Part shown: one piece after another, positions 34,682 to 47,273 of the stretch
Position numbering within the stretch: the first letter of the stretch is position 1
Layout: the number at the start of each line of letters is the position of its first letter
NCBI GenBank assembly: GCA_016234705.1
Contig: JACRAS010000043.1
Location: forward strand, 62,001-126,000
Source of the DNA: Betaproteobacteria bacterium
GTDB lineage: Bacteria; Pseudomonadota; Gammaproteobacteria; Burkholderiales; SG8-39
Direction of reading: 5' to 3'
DNA length: 64,000 nt
Translations under genes and position numbers: made by a program
The notes under the pieces: generated by a model
Told to the model about the DNA's origin: nothing
What the model saw: the letters and a program-made list of their open reading frames with translations, nothing else
Databases searched by the model: none

Positions 34682-35026
34682 TTCCGCGCAGCGCGAATGG
34701 CGGTTTTATATTGACGACATGATCGGCTTTGCCGAGAAGGTCATTGCCTACACCTCAAGGCTTGGGTCAGGACGGTTTTGTCGGAAGTGGACTGAACTAC
34801 GACGCCACTGTGCGCAATCTGGAACTGATCGGCGAAGCGGCCATGCATATCCCCGATGACATTCGCCAGGCCAATCCGCAAATACCCTGGCGGCTCATCA
34901 TCGCCACCCGCAACCGGCTGATCCATGGGTATCTCGGTATCGACAACGACACCCTGGAGCATCATCGGCAGCGACATTCCCGCCTTGCTTCCACGGTTAA
35001 TCGCGTTCAGGGGAAAGCTGCGATGA
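34674..35026 (+). pseudogene. HEPN-domain (DUF86) toxin gene, two frameshifts
   Basis: The gene starts REWRFYIDDMIGFAEKVIAY, shifts frame near 34750, continues GLNYDATVRNLELIGEAAMH and ATRNRLIHGYLGIDNDTL (with the HEPN RN(x)3H motif), shifts again near 34956 and ends SIIGSDIPALLPRLIAF with a stop at 35024. All pieces are in order and cover the full family length, so only two small indels separate it from an intact gene. Confidence 0.85.
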
Positions 35027-35129
35027 CAGCCTGCGAAACCTCCGGACGTTTCCACGCATGATGGAGACATGCGGACGTAGCCCAATTTTCCTCCATGCAT
35101 CGTGACTCGGAATAATTTCGCATGAGGTT

Positions 35130-35825
35130 TTGATCTTGAACGCAGCAACCACAACAGTCCCCGTCATTGCCATCGACGGCCCCTCGGCCTCGGGCAAGGG
35201 CACGATTGCGGAACGGGTGGCCGAGGCACTGGGCTTTCACTATCTCGACAGCGGCGCCCTGTATCGCCTAGTTGCTCTGGCGGCGCTCCAGGTGGGCGTG
35301 GGATTGGATGACGAAACGGCGCTGGCGGCGCTTGCGGAAGATCTTGACGTCCGCTTTAGCGGCGGAGAAATAGTTACTTCAGATCAAATTGTTACGGATA
35401 ACATTAGAAGTGAAGTATGCGGTATAGGTGCGTCCCAGGTCGCCGCCTTTCCCGCCGTGCGCCAGGCCTTGCTCGCGCGCCAGCGGGCTTTCCGCGAGGC
35501 ACCGGGATTGGTTGCGGAGGGCCGCGACATGACCACGGTAGTGTTTCCAGATGCCACGCTGAAGATATTTCTTACCGCAAGCGCCGAAATACGCGCGGAG
35601 CGCAGATATAAGCAGTTGAAAGAAAAAGGAATCGATGCTAATATTCGAACCCTTTTGCTGGAACTGCGTGAACGCGACGAGCGCGACAGCGCCAGGAGCG
35701 TAGCGCCCCTGCAAAAGGCCGCCGATGCCCGGGAACTCGATAGCAGCGGACTCGGCATAGAGGAAATAGTGCGCCAGGTACTTGATTGGTACCGGCAAAA
35801 GGTGGCGGGCTCGCAGCACCTGTGA
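35130..35825 (+). CDS. cmk: cytidylate kinase
   Basis: The 231-residue kinase converts CMP/dCMP to the diphosphates. It has the P-loop [20 protein letters not shown] (about 13-32), LDSGALYR, and [20 protein letters not shown]. The start is TTG at 35130 (a second TTG follows two codons later); no ATG fits. In relatives it is co-transcribed with aroA; here a cassette array separates them. A stretch at 35370-35410 is unusually AT-rich. Confidence 0.95.
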   Translation: MILNAATTTVPVIAIDGPSASGKGTIAERVAEALGFHYLDSGALYRLVALAALQVGVGLDDETALAALAEDLDVRFSGGEIVTSDQIVTDNIRSEVCGIGASQVAAFPAVRQALLARQRAFREAPGLVAEGRDMTTVVFPDATLKIFLTASAEIRAERRYKQLKEKGIDANIRTLLLELRERDERDSARSVAPLQKAADARELDSSGLGIEEIVRQVLDWYRQKVAGSQHL

Positions 35826-35885
35826 GCCCGCCTTGTGTTTAACCAACCCCGTCCGCAAGGGCGGTGAATCAGGTAAATAAATCCA

Positions 35886-37604
<1,719 letters not shown>

Positions 37605-37617
37605 AAGGGGCAGGGAG

Positions 37618-37899
37618 ATGACCAAGTCCGAATTGATCGGCAGGCTGGCGGCGCGCTATCCGCAACTGGTTGCCAAGGACGCCGAATTCGCGGTAAAGAC
37701 CATACTCGATGCCATGATCCTGAGCTTGGTCAAGGGCCAGCGCATCGAAATCCGCGGCTTCGGCAGCTTCGGGCTGAATTATCGTCCGCCGCGCACGGGC
37801 AGAAATCCGAAGTCGGGCGACAAGGTCCAGGTGCCGGAGAAGTTCGTGCCGCACTTCAAGGCCGGCAAGGAACTGCGTGAGCGCGTGGATTCGAATTAG
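37618..37899 (+). CDS. ihfB: integration host factor subunit beta
   Basis: The 93-residue HU/IHF-family protein has the DNA-bending arm with [13 protein letters not shown] (about 60-72) and the [11 protein letters not shown] core. With IhfA it bends DNA at specific sites. It follows rpsA by 13 bases, with GGGAG before the ATG. Confidence 0.97.
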   Translation: MTKSELIGRLAARYPQLVAKDAEFAVKTILDAMILSLVKGQRIEIRGFGSFGLNYRPPRTGRNPKSGDKVQVPEKFVPHFKAGKELRERVDSN

Positions 37900-37922
37900 C
37901 GCGCGAGCGGCGAGCGGAAGCG

Positions 37923-37953
37923 AGCGGCATCGTTTCGATGCCGCTTGTTTTTT
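37923..37953 (+). terminator. Rho-independent terminator after ihfB
   Basis: AGCGGCATCG / CGATGCCGCT with a TTT loop forms a ten-pair stem, then a run of six T after TTG. Confidence 0.88.
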
Positions 37954-37969
37954 CTGAGGCGAACGAGCC

Positions 37970-38278
37970 ATGCGCGTCCTCGCCTGGACCCTGCGCATCA
38001 TTTTGTTCCTGGCCTTGTTCCTGTTTGCGCTCAAGAACACCGATACGGTCAGCCTGCGTCTTTATTTCGACCAGGTGTGGCAGGCGCCGCTGATCCTGGT
38101 GCTGCTGGTGTTCTTCGCCGCGGGCGCCGCGATGGGCGTGCTCGCCACGCTGGTCACGGTGTTCAGGCAGCGGCGCGACATCGCGCGGCTGCAGCGCGAA
38201 CTGCGCAGCCGTCCCCGGGACGCTAGCCCGGGGCTCCCCGCCGCCGACGGCGACATCGACTCGCTGCCCGACATCTAG
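37970..38278 (+). CDS. lapA: LapA-family inner-membrane protein
   Basis: The 102-residue protein has two membrane segments (TLRIILFLALFLFALKN and LILVLLVFFAAGAAMGVLA) followed by a cytoplasmic helix (RRDIARLQRELRS). With LapB it takes part in control of LPS synthesis through LpxC turnover. The gene precedes lapB by 9 bases. Confidence 0.9.
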   Translation: MRVLAWTLRIILFLALFLFALKNTDTVSLRLYFDQVWQAPLILVLLVFFAAGAAMGVLATLVTVFRQRRDIARLQRELRSRPRDASPGLPAADGDIDSLPDI

Positions 38279-38287
38279 CGCACCGGC

Positions 38288-39463
38288 ATGGAATTCGAAT
38301 TCTGGTGGCTGCTCGCGTTTCCGCTGTTCTTCGGCCTGGGATGGCTCGCGGCGCGCATCGACATTAAACATCTGGTGTCGGAATCGCGCTCGTTGCCGCG
38401 TTCCTATTTCAAGGGGCTCAATTTCCTGCTCAGCGAGCAGCCGGACAAGGCGATCGAGGCCTTCATCGAGGTGGTCAAGGTCGATCCGGAGACGATCGAG
38501 CTGCACTTCGCGCTGGGCAGCCTGTTTCGCCGCCGCGGCGAAACCGAGCGCGCCATCCGCATGCACCAGAACCTGCTCGAGCGCGGCGACCTGGGCCAGG
38601 AGCAGCGGCTCGCCGCCCTGTTCGAACTGGGGCAGGACTATCTCAAGGCGGGATTGCTCGACCGCGCCGAGGAAGCGTTCGTGAAACTGCGCGACACGCC
38701 GCATCGCGGCGCTGCGCTGAAAGCGCTATTGGACATCTATCAGCAGGAAAAAGATTGGGAAAAAACCATAGGCGTGGCAGGCGAACTCGGCGCGGACCTG
38801 GGCCAGTCCTGGGGGAAGGAGATCGCGAACTACTACTGCGAGCTCGCGGCGATCGAGATGACCCACTCGCGCACCGAGGCGGCGCTGGCGCGCCTGGAGC
38901 AGGCACTAAACTCGAATCGCAAGTGCGCGCGCGCCAACGTGCTGCTCGGAGACATGCGCGCGGCCGCGGGCGATCACGCAGCGGCGATCGAGGCGTGGAA
39001 GCGCATCGAGCAGCAAAATCCCGCCTATCTCGCCTTGGTGGCGCAGCGGCTGCTCGACAGCTATCGCGTGCTGGGCAGGCAGGAGGAAGGGCTGACGCTG
39101 CTGCGCGGCTTCCTCGCCAGCGCGCCTTCGCTCGACCTGCTCGACGTCGCCTTCCAGTCGACGCTGGAGGCGCAAGGGCCGGAAGCGGCGCACAAACTGG
39201 TGCGCGACGAGCTGCGCCGCAACCAGACCCTGCTCGGCCTGGACCGGCTGCTCGACGCCGAGCTGCTGGTGGTCGGGCCCGAACGCCGCGGCGACGTGCA
39301 ATTGGTGAAGAACCTGGTGCACAGCCACACGCTGCGCCTCGCGCGTTACCGCTGCGAAAACTGCGGCTTCAAGGCGCGCCAGTTCTACTGGCATTGTCCT
39401 GCCTGCGGCGGCTGGGAAACCTATCCGCCGCGGCGCACCGAGGAGTTTGATTCGGCCCCATGA
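38288..39463 (+). CDS. lapB: LPS assembly protein B (TPR and rubredoxin-like)
   Basis: The 391-residue protein has an N-terminal anchor (FWWLLAFPLFFGLGWLAAR), nine or so TPR motifs (about 40-340) and a C-terminal metal-binding module with two CxxC pairs (YRCENCGFKARQFYWHCPAC, about 354-375). It directs LpxC to FtsH for degradation and helps LPS assembly. All metal Cys are present. Confidence 0.95.
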   Translation: MEFEFWWLLAFPLFFGLGWLAARIDIKHLVSESRSLPRSYFKGLNFLLSEQPDKAIEAFIEVVKVDPETIELHFALGSLFRRRGETERAIRMHQNLLERGDLGQEQRLAALFELGQDYLKAGLLDRAEEAFVKLRDTPHRGAALKALLDIYQQEKDWEKTIGVAGELGADLGQSWGKEIANYYCELAAIEMTHSRTEAALARLEQALNSNRKCARANVLLGDMRAAAGDHAAAIEAWKRIEQQNPAYLALVAQRLLDSYRVLGRQEEGLTLLRGFLASAPSLDLLDVAFQSTLEAQGPEAAHKLVRDELRRNQTLLGLDRLLDAELLVVGPERRGDVQLVKNLVHSHTLRLARYRCENCGFKARQFYWHCPACGGWETYPPRRTEEFDSAP

Positions 39464-39541
39464 GGGGCGGCGGACGATGGGCGATGCATGACGTTTCCGC
39501 GTCGCCCGCCGATTATCGAAAACATAGGCAAGGAGCGTAGT

Positions 39542-40864
<1,323 letters not shown>

Positions 40865-40933
40865 GGCGGTACCATATACGGCGTCTTACATGCCGTCGCA
40901 TTGCGCTTGCGGCTATTGCGCGCTGCGCGCGCC

Positions 40934-40984
40934 AACCGTGTTTTCCGCGCGGATGAAAAGCGCATCCGCACAGAAAACACGGTT
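40934..40984 (-). repeat. 51-nt palindromic element, copy A
   Basis: Read on the minus strand it is AACCGTGTTTTCTGTGCGGATG-type arm (22 nt), loop CGCTTTT, and a complementary arm; two pairs are G-U on that strand only. Beyond the palindrome, GGCGCGCGCAGCGCGCAAT is shared with copy D. Confidence 0.85.
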
Positions 40985-41021
40985 ATAGTTAACACCAAAC
41001 GCAGCGCGGGGGGTTATACAA

Positions 41022-41072
41022 GATCGCCGATTGCGCACGGATGTGCTTTTCATCCGTGCGCAATCGGCGATC
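41022..41072 (+). repeat. 51-nt palindromic element, copy B
   Basis: Perfect 22-bp arms (from GATCGCCGATTGCGC to CGGATG) around the loop TGCTTTT. The inner CGGATG/CATCCG is shared with copies A and D; the outer arms are different but still fully complementary. Confidence 0.9.
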
Positions 41073-41073
41073 C

Positions 41074-41097
41074 GCGCGGACGGTTTTTCGTCCGCGC
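41074..41097 (+). repeat. short palindromic element, copy C
   Basis: Nine-base arms GCGCGGACG / CGTCCGCGC around GTTTTT, directly after copy B. The loop and core resemble the 51-nt elements; it may be a truncated copy. Confidence 0.7.
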
Positions 41098-41168
41098 AAA
41101 ATCGAAACTGTGCAACAACCGGGACGCGATTTGCGTCGCTACGTATAGAGGCGACACACGAGGCGCGA

Positions 41169-42128
41169 GTGGATGTGGGACTGAAATTGAAATTGCTGCC
41201 GGATTTGTCCAGGGCGCGGCTGCTGGTGGTCGGCGACGTGATGCTGGATCGCTACTGGTTCGGCGAGGTAAGCCGCATCTCGCCGGAGGCGCCGGTGCCG
41301 GTAGTCAAGATCGAGCGCATCGAGGAGCGTCCCGGCGGCGCCTCCAACGTCGCGCGCAACGCGACCGCGCTGGGCGCGCGCGTGACGCTGCTGTCGGTGG
41401 TCGGCGACGACGAGGCGGGCGCGCGCCTGCGCGAACTGGTCGAGGCCGAGCAGGTCGTCGCCTGCCTGCACCAGGATCCGAGCATTCCCACCACGGTCAA
41501 GCTGCGCGTGATCGGCAGGCAGCAACAGTTGCTGCGCATCGATTTCGAGACCCAGCCCAGCCACGATGTGCTGGCGGACAAGTTGGCCGATTTCGAGGTG
41601 TTGCTCGCCGGCTGCGACGTGCTGGTGTTGTCCGATTACGCCAAGGGCGGACTCACCCATATCGGAAAAATGATCGAACTCGCGCGCGCCGGCGGCAAGA
41701 CCATCCTGGTCGATCCCAAGGGGGATGACTATTCGCGCTACCATGGCGCGACCGTGGTCACGCCCAACCGCGCCGAAATGCGCGAAGTGGTGGGACGCTG
41801 GGAAAACGAGCAGGATCTCACCCAGCGGGCACAGGCGCTGCGGCGCGAACTCGGCGCGCAGGCGCTGCTGTTGACGCGCAGCGAGGAGGGCATGAGCCTG
41901 TACCGGGACAGCGGCGTGCTGCACGAGGCGGCGAAGGCGCGCGAAGTGTTCGATGTGAGCGGCGCGGGCGATACCGTCATCGCGGCGCTTGCGGCGATGC
42001 TGGGCAGCGGCGCGGCGCTGCCGCAGGCGATGCACGTGGCCAACTGCGCCGCCGGGATCGTGGTCGGCAAGCTGGGCACTGCCGTGGTCCATCCCGAAGA
42101 GCTGCGGGCGGCGCTGGCGCAAGACTAA
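41169..42128 (+). CDS. rfaE1: D-glycero-beta-D-manno-heptose-7-phosphate kinase
   Basis: The 319-residue PfkB-family kinase has the N-terminal [20 protein letters not shown], the GGASNVARN motif and the catalytic [17 protein letters not shown] (about 263-279). It makes heptose 1,7-bisphosphate for LPS core. The nucleotidyltransferase half found in fused HldE is absent, so a separate rfaE2 should exist elsewhere. I chose GTG at 41169 after GAGGCG; the frame upstream runs into the palindromes. Confidence 0.93.
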   Translation: MDVGLKLKLLPDLSRARLLVVGDVMLDRYWFGEVSRISPEAPVPVVKIERIEERPGGASNVARNATALGARVTLLSVVGDDEAGARLRELVEAEQVVACLHQDPSIPTTVKLRVIGRQQQLLRIDFETQPSHDVLADKLADFEVLLAGCDVLVLSDYAKGGLTHIGKMIELARAGGKTILVDPKGDDYSRYHGATVVTPNRAEMREVVGRWENEQDLTQRAQALRRELGAQALLLTRSEEGMSLYRDSGVLHEAAKAREVFDVSGAGDTVIAALAAMLGSGAALPQAMHVANCAAGIVVGKLGTAVVHPEELRAALAQD

Positions 42129-42138
42129 AGAGGAAAAC

Positions 42139-43152
42139 ATGTACTACGTAGTCACCGGCGCGGCCGGGTTCATCGGATCCAATCTGGTCCGCGCGCTGAA
42201 CGAGCGCGGCGAGACCGACATCATTGCGGTGGACAATCTCACCCGCGCCGACAAGTTTCTCAACCTGTCGGGCCGCGACATCGCCGATTTCATCGATAAG
42301 CGCGACTTCGTGGCGCAGCTCTCCGCCGGGGAATTCGAGGGGGCGATCGAGGCGGTGCTGCACCAGGGCGCCTGCTCCGACACCATGGAGACGGACGGGC
42401 GCTACATGATGGAGAACAACTACCGCTACTCGGTGGCGCTGCTCGATTACTGCCAGGAAGAGGAGGTGCCGCTGTTGTACGCCTCGTCCGCCTCGGTCTA
42501 CGGTTCCGGCACGGTGTTCCGCGAATTGCGCGAATGCGAGGCGCCGCTCAACATCTATGGCTATTCCAAGTTCCTGTTCGACCAGGTGGTGCGGCGGCGC
42601 CTGCCCGATGCCGAAAGCCAGATCGCGGGCTTTCGCTATTTCAATGTCTACGGGCCGAACGAGGCACACAAGGGGCGCATGGCCTCGGTCGCCTTTCATT
42701 TTTTCCACCAGTTCCGCAGCGACAAGCGGGTCAAGCTGTTCCAGGGCCGAGACGGCTACGCCGACGGCGAGCAGAAGCGCGATTTCGTCTCGGTCGAGGA
42801 CGTGGTCGAGGTGAATATGCATTTTCTCGAGCGGCCGGCGCTGTCGGGAATATTCAACCTCGGCAGCGGCCGCGCGCAGAGCTTCAACGATGTCGCCGTG
42901 GCCACGATCAACGCCTGCCTGCGCGCCGAGGGCCAGGCTGCGCTCACGCTGGAGCAAATGCGCGCGAGAAACATGATCGAATACATCGCTTTCCCCGATG
43001 CGCTCAAGGGCAAGTACCAGAGCTATACCGAAGCCGACAACGCCTCGCTGCGCCGCGCCGGCTACACGGAGCCTTTCCTGACGGTGGACGAGGGCGTGTC
43101 GCGCTATTGCGAGCAACTGCTCGATCGGGAAAGCAGGAGGAGCGAAGAGTGA
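42139..43152 (+). CDS. hldD: ADP-L-glycero-D-manno-heptose 6-epimerase
   Basis: The 337-residue SDR enzyme has the NADP motif [18 protein letters not shown] (3-20), a catalytic Ser/Tyr/Lys set ([19 protein letters not shown], Tyr about 139) and [11 protein letters not shown]. It finishes the LPS heptose precursor. AGAGGAAAA precedes the ATG at 42139; the gene follows rfaE1 by 10 bases. Confidence 0.96.
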   Translation: MYYVVTGAAGFIGSNLVRALNERGETDIIAVDNLTRADKFLNLSGRDIADFIDKRDFVAQLSAGEFEGAIEAVLHQGACSDTMETDGRYMMENNYRYSVALLDYCQEEEVPLLYASSASVYGSGTVFRELRECEAPLNIYGYSKFLFDQVVRRRLPDAESQIAGFRYFNVYGPNEAHKGRMASVAFHFFHQFRSDKRVKLFQGRDGYADGEQKRDFVSVEDVVEVNMHFLERPALSGIFNLGSGRAQSFNDVAVATINACLRAEGQAALTLEQMRARNMIEYIAFPDALKGKYQSYTEADNASLRRAGYTEPFLTVDEGVSRYCEQLLDRESRRSEE

Positions 43153-43217
43153 GGGATTCAAATCCGGGAATGCTTATGCGCAATAACGCCGACACAACAC
43201 AGACACAACACAATGAC

Positions 43218-44129
43218 ATGAAACGAGCCACATACCAGACTATAGAAGATACGATAGGCAATACGCCGCTGGTGCGCCTGAAGCGCATCCCCGGCGCCGC
43301 CAACGACAAGAGCGGCAACGTTATCCTGGCCAAGCTCGAGGGCGATAACCCGGCAGGGTCGGTCAAGGACCGCCCAGCGCTGTCGATGGTAGTGCGCGCC
43401 GAGCGGCGCGGCGCGATCAAGGCCGGCGACACCCTGATCGAGGCGACCAGCGGCAACACCGGCATCGCGCTCGCCATGGCGGCGGCGATGCGCGGCTACC
43501 GCATGGTGCTCGTCATGCCCGAGCACCTGTCGGTGGAGCGGCGCCAGACGATGCGCGCCTTCGGCGCCGAGATCATCCTCACGTCGAAGGCGGGCGGCAT
43601 GGAAGGCGCGCGCGACCTGGCCGAGAAAATGCGCGACCAGGGCAAGGGCGTGATCCTCGACCAGTTCGCCAATCCGGACAACCCGCTCTCGCATTACGAA
43701 GGCACCGGGCCGGAAATCTGGCGCGACACCGCCGGCAAGATCACCCACTTCGTCTCCAGCATGGGCACCACCGGCACCATCATGGGGGTGTCGCGCTTTC
43801 TCAAGGAGCAGAACCCGCAAGTCCAGATCGTGGGTTGCCAGCCGACCGAAGGCTCGCAGATTCCGGGCATACGCAAATGGCCCGAGGCTTACCTGCCGCG
43901 CATCTACGACGCCGCGCGCGTCGACCGGGTCGAGTCGGTGAGCCAGTCCGATGCAGAGGACATGACGCGGCGCATGGCGCGCGAAGAGGGCATATTCGCC
44001 GGCATTTCATCGGGCGGAGCCCTGTGCGTGGCGCTGCGCGTCGCGGCCGAAGTTAACAACGCCGTCATCGTTTCCATCGTCTGCGACCGCGGCGACCGTT
44101 ATCTTTCCACTGGTGTTTTCCCGGATTGA
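43218..44129 (+). CDS. cysM: cysteine synthase B (O-acetylserine sulfhydrylase)
   Basis: The 303-residue PLP enzyme has the lysine in NPAGSVKDRPALSM (about 50), the TSGNTGIALA loop and the glycine-rich SSMGTTGTIMG. It forms cysteine from O-acetylserine and sulfide or thiosulfate. I chose the ATG at 43218 (MKRATYQTIEDTIGNTPLV); an upstream ATG at 43171 would add a Gln/Thr-rich tail encoded by an ACACAAC repeat. Confidence 0.95.
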   Translation: MKRATYQTIEDTIGNTPLVRLKRIPGAANDKSGNVILAKLEGDNPAGSVKDRPALSMVVRAERRGAIKAGDTLIEATSGNTGIALAMAAAMRGYRMVLVMPEHLSVERRQTMRAFGAEIILTSKAGGMEGARDLAEKMRDQGKGVILDQFANPDNPLSHYEGTGPEIWRDTAGKITHFVSSMGTTGTIMGVSRFLKEQNPQVQIVGCQPTEGSQIPGIRKWPEAYLPRIYDAARVDRVESVSQSDAEDMTRRMAREEGIFAGISSGGALCVALRVAAEVNNAVIVSIVCDRGDRYLSTGVFPD

Positions 44130-44172
44130 ACCGCTGGATCGGCTGATGGTTCAGACGCAGCGAAACAATTCG

Positions 44173-44961
44173 ATGACTCCAGTCCTCGCCTTCGACATCG
44201 AGACCGCGCCCGACTGCGACGGCTTGAGGCGGCTTTACGGCCTCGATCCCGGGCTCACCGACAAGGACGTGGCGGAGATCGCGTTCCAGCGCCGGCGCGT
44301 CGCCGCGAACCACGATTTCCTGCAATTGCACCAGCACCGCGTCATCGCCATCGCCTGCGCGCTGCGCGAAGGCGACGGCATTCGCGTCTGGTCGCTGGGC
44401 ACGCCCGAGGACGGCGAAGCCGAGCTGATCCGGCGTTTTTTCGACGGCATCGAGAAATACACGCCCCAGCTCGTTTCCTGGAACGGCGGCGGGTTCGACC
44501 TGCCGGTGCTGCATTACCGCAGCCTGGTGCACGGCATTGCGGCGCCGCGCTACTGGGACCAGGGCGAGGCGCATCTGTACAACGACAGTCGCGAATTCAA
44601 GTGGAACAACTACATCAGCCGCTATCACGCGCGCCATCTCGATCTGATGGATCTGCTGGCACTGTACCAGCCGCGCAACAACGTGCCGCTGGACGAGATG
44701 GCCAAGCTGATCGGCTTCCCGGGCAAGCTCGGCATGGACGGTGCGCAGGTGTGGGGCGCCTACCTCGCCGGGAAGCTGCGCGAAATCCGCGGCTACTGCG
44801 AGACCGACGCGGCCAACACCTATCTGCTGTACCTGCGCTTTCAGTTGCTGCGCGGCGTGTTCGACGCGGCGCAGTACCAGCGCGAGATCGAATTGTTGCG
44901 GAGGACGCTCGCCAAGTCCGCCGAAACGCATTGGCGCGAATTCCTGGAAGCCTGGAAGTAA
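44173..44961 (+). CDS. 3'-5' exonuclease, PolB-exonuclease-like
   Basis: The 262-residue protein has DEDD-type exonuclease motifs: VLAFDIETAPD (Exo I, about 6), LVSWNGGGFDLPVL (Exo II, about 105) and YCETDAANTYLLYL (Exo III, about 215). It matches the stand-alone family related to the PolB exonuclease domain. Role is probably in DNA repair or nucleic-acid turnover; not proven. It precedes rlmD by 3 bases. Confidence 0.88.
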   Translation: MTPVLAFDIETAPDCDGLRRLYGLDPGLTDKDVAEIAFQRRRVAANHDFLQLHQHRVIAIACALREGDGIRVWSLGTPEDGEAELIRRFFDGIEKYTPQLVSWNGGGFDLPVLHYRSLVHGIAAPRYWDQGEAHLYNDSREFKWNNYISRYHARHLDLMDLLALYQPRNNVPLDEMAKLIGFPGKLGMDGAQVWGAYLAGKLREIRGYCETDAANTYLLYLRFQLLRGVFDAAQYQREIELLRRTLAKSAETHWREFLEAWK

Positions 44962-44964
44962 TCG

Positions 44965-46278
44965 ATGGCTGTGGTGATCGAATCGCTCGATCGCGAGGGG
45001 CGCGGCATCGCCCGCGTCGAGGGCAAGGCGATATTCATCGAAGGCGGCCTGCCCGGGGAGACGGTTTCATACTCCTCCTACCGGCGCAAACCCACCTATG
45101 AGCAGGCGACCGCCACTGCCGTGCATCGAGCCAGCGCGGCGCGGGAGCTTCCGCGCTGTCCTCATTTCGGTGTCTGCGGCGGCTGCAGCATGCAGCATCT
45201 GGAGCCGCATGCGCAGGTGGCGGCGAAGCAGCGCGTGCTCGAGGACAGCCTGTGGCACATCGGCAAGGTGCGCGCCGAGACGATGCTGCGCGCGATTTAC
45301 GGCCAGGCCTGGGGCTACCGCCACCGCGCGCGGCTGTCGGTGCGGCTGGTGCCGAAAAAGGGCGGCGTCCTGGTCGGCTTTCACGAGAGGAAAAGCAGCT
45401 TCATCGCCGACATGACGAGCTGCGAAGTCCTGCCGCGGCGCATCTCCGACCTTATCGTTCCGCTGCGCAAGCTGATTGCGGAATTGTCCATGCCCGCGCG
45501 CCTGCCGCAGATCGAGCTCGCTGTCGGGGAACAGGTCACGGTGCTGGTGCTGCGCATACTCGATCCTCTCAGCCTGCCGGACGAGGACGCGCTGCGGAGC
45601 TTCGCCGCGCGGCACGGCATCCAGTTCTGGTTGCAGGCCGCCGGGCCGGATTCGGCCCAGCCCTTCTGGCCGCAGGATGCGCCGCCGCTTTATTACTCCT
45701 TGCCCGAGTTCGGCGTGCAAATTCATTTTCGCCCGACTGATTTCACCCAGGTCAATCATGCGGTCAACCGCATCCTGGTGCGGCGCGCCATGGCACTGCT
45801 CGACCCACGTCCGGGCGAGCGCATCGCCGACCTGTTCTGCGGCCTGGGCAATTTCAGCCTGCCCATCGCGAGCCGGGGCGCGCAGGTGCTGGGCGTGGAG
45901 GGCAGCGCCGAGCTGGTGCGGCGGGCCGAAGACAATGCGTGCAATAACGGGCTCGCCGCGCGCGCGCGCTTTCAGGTCGCCGATTTGTTCGAGGCGGCGA
46001 GTTGCGCGGCCTTTGGCGGTAACGACGGCGGCGCCAGCGACGGCGGCTACGACAAGCTTTTCATCGATCCGCCGCGCGACGGCGCGGTCGAAGTGGTGAA
46101 AGCGCTCGAGGAGGGCGGGCCGCGGCGCATCGTCTACGTCTCCTGCGATCCGGCGACGCTCTCGCGCGATGCCGAGGTGCTGGTGCATGTCAAGGGCTAC
46201 CGCCTGGCCGCCGCCGGCGTGATCAACATGTTTCCGCACACCTCGCACGTCGAGTCGATCGCGCTGTTCGAAAAGTAG
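44965..46278 (+). CDS. rlmD: 23S rRNA (uracil-1939-C5)-methyltransferase
   Basis: The 437-residue enzyme has an N-terminal TRAM domain, the Fe-S cluster Cys ([12 protein letters not shown], about 66-77; fourth Cys in TSCEVLP), SAM motif [16 protein letters not shown] (about 288-303) and the catalytic Cys in [15 protein letters not shown] (about 393). All key residues are present. Confidence 0.96.
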   Translation: MAVVIESLDREGRGIARVEGKAIFIEGGLPGETVSYSSYRRKPTYEQATATAVHRASAARELPRCPHFGVCGGCSMQHLEPHAQVAAKQRVLEDSLWHIGKVRAETMLRAIYGQAWGYRHRARLSVRLVPKKGGVLVGFHERKSSFIADMTSCEVLPRRISDLIVPLRKLIAELSMPARLPQIELAVGEQVTVLVLRILDPLSLPDEDALRSFAARHGIQFWLQAAGPDSAQPFWPQDAPPLYYSLPEFGVQIHFRPTDFTQVNHAVNRILVRRAMALLDPRPGERIADLFCGLGNFSLPIASRGAQVLGVEGSAELVRRAEDNACNNGLAARARFQVADLFEAASCAAFGGNDGGASDGGYDKLFIDPPRDGAVEVVKALEEGGPRRIVYVSCDPATLSRDAEVLVHVKGYRLAAAGVINMFPHTSHVESIALFEK

Positions 46279-46347
46279 CCGGCGTCCCGAATATCAACGG
46301 GACAAGACGCTTGCATAATCCCCTGGGTAGTCTTTGTTTTTATCAAT

Positions 46348-46398
46348 AACCTTGTTTTCTGCGCGGATGCGCTTTTCATCCGCGCAGAAAACAAGGTT
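46348..46398 (+). repeat. 51-nt palindromic element, copy D
   Basis: Perfect 22-bp arms (from AACCTTGTTTTCTGCG to CGGATG) around the loop CGCTTTT, followed by GGCGCGCGGAGCGCGCAAT as in copy A. It lies 70 bases after the rlmD stop. The rest of 46279-46528 shows no supported gene. Confidence 0.9.
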
Positions 46399-46528
46399 GG
46401 CGCGCGGAGCGCGCAATGACCGTTCGACGGCATTGGCGGACGTCGTGGAATACATCGAACTGTGGCCTCGATCTTGTATTAAACCCCCTGACTGTCCTTG
46501 TGGGCGCGCAAAACCGCGATTGGTCCAC

Positions 46529-46557
46529 AAAAAAGGGCGGCCGCAGCCGCCCTTTTC
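46529..46557 (-). terminator. Rho-independent terminator after the Bax inhibitor-1 gene
   Basis: GGGCGGCTGCGGCCGCCC on the minus strand is a strong stem followed by six T. The plus-strand side also ends in TTTT, so it may work in both directions. Confidence 0.85.
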
Positions 46558-46571
46558 GTTGGAAGTCCCGG

Positions 46572-47273
46572 TTAATCGTTGCTACCGCCGAGACCCAGCA
46601 GTTGCAACAAGCTGGAGAACAGGTTGTAGATCGCTACGTACAGGCTGAGCGTAGCCGAGATGTAATTGGTCTCGCCGCCGCGCACCACGGCGTTCACCTG
46701 CCACAGGATCATGAGCGAGGAGAACAGCACGAAAGCGCCGATCAGCACCAGGTACAGCATCGGGCTCGCCAGGAACGCGTTGGCCACGACCGCGAGCATG
46801 ATGATCACCGCGCCTACGGTGAGGAAGTTGCCCATGCCGCTGAAGTCGCGCTTGGTGCTGGAAGCGATACCGGCCATGACGAAGAACACTGCCGCCGTGC
46901 CTCCCGCGGCCATCATCACCAGCTCGGTGCCGTTCTTGAAGCCGAGCACCCGGTGCAGCAGCGGTCCGAGCAACAGGCCCAGAAACAGGGTGAAGCCCAG
47001 CAGCAGCACCACGCCGAGCGCGCTGTCCTTATTGCGTTCGATGGTATAGATCCAGCCGTAGAATATCCCCAGTATGGCAAACAGTGACAAGATCGGGCTG
47101 GTGCGCATGAAGCTCACGTCGATGTTGGTGCCGATGGCCGCGCCGATGACCGTCGGAATCAGGGTCAGCGCCAGCAGCATATAGGTATTGCGCAGCACCC
47201 TATGTTGCTGCAGGGCAAAATCCTGGGTTGCGCCGGGCATGCCGGTTTGTACGGTTCTCAGTTCAGGTTGCAT
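46572..47273 (-). CDS. Bax inhibitor-1/YccA-family membrane protein
   Basis: The 233-residue protein has seven membrane segments (for example SLFAILGIFYGWIYTIE and AAVFFVMAGIASSTKRDFSG) and the family motif region near FSGMGNFLTVG. Members affect FtsH proteolysis (YccA) or act as ion leak channels. Which role applies here is unknown. A strong terminator follows. Confidence 0.9.
   Translation of the reverse strand: MQPELRTVQTGMPGATQDFALQQHRVLRNTYMLLALTLIPTVIGAAIGTNIDVSFMRTSPILSLFAILGIFYGWIYTIERNKDSALGVVLLLGFTLFLGLLLGPLLHRVLGFKNGTELVMMAAGGTAAVFFVMAGIASSTKRDFSGMGNFLTVGAVIIMLAVVANAFLASPMLYLVLIGAFVLFSSLMILWQVNAVVRGGETNYISATLSLYVAIYNLFSSLLQLLGLGGSND

Larger units (their letters stand above)
40865..41168. 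other. gene-free stretch holding three palindromic elements
   Basis: This 304-base gap between ugd and rfaE1 has no supported gene. It contains the palindromes at 40934-40984, 41022-41072 and 41074-41097 and a CGTTTGGTGTTAACTATAAC stretch (reverse strand, 40982-41001) that resembles the flank of the fourth copy at 46348. Confidence 0.7.

Noticed and set aside
40934-41097. Ordinary terminators after ugd
   Set aside because: The hairpins lack a following T-run and the four-T tract is in the loop; conservation with the copy at 46348 points to a repeat family.
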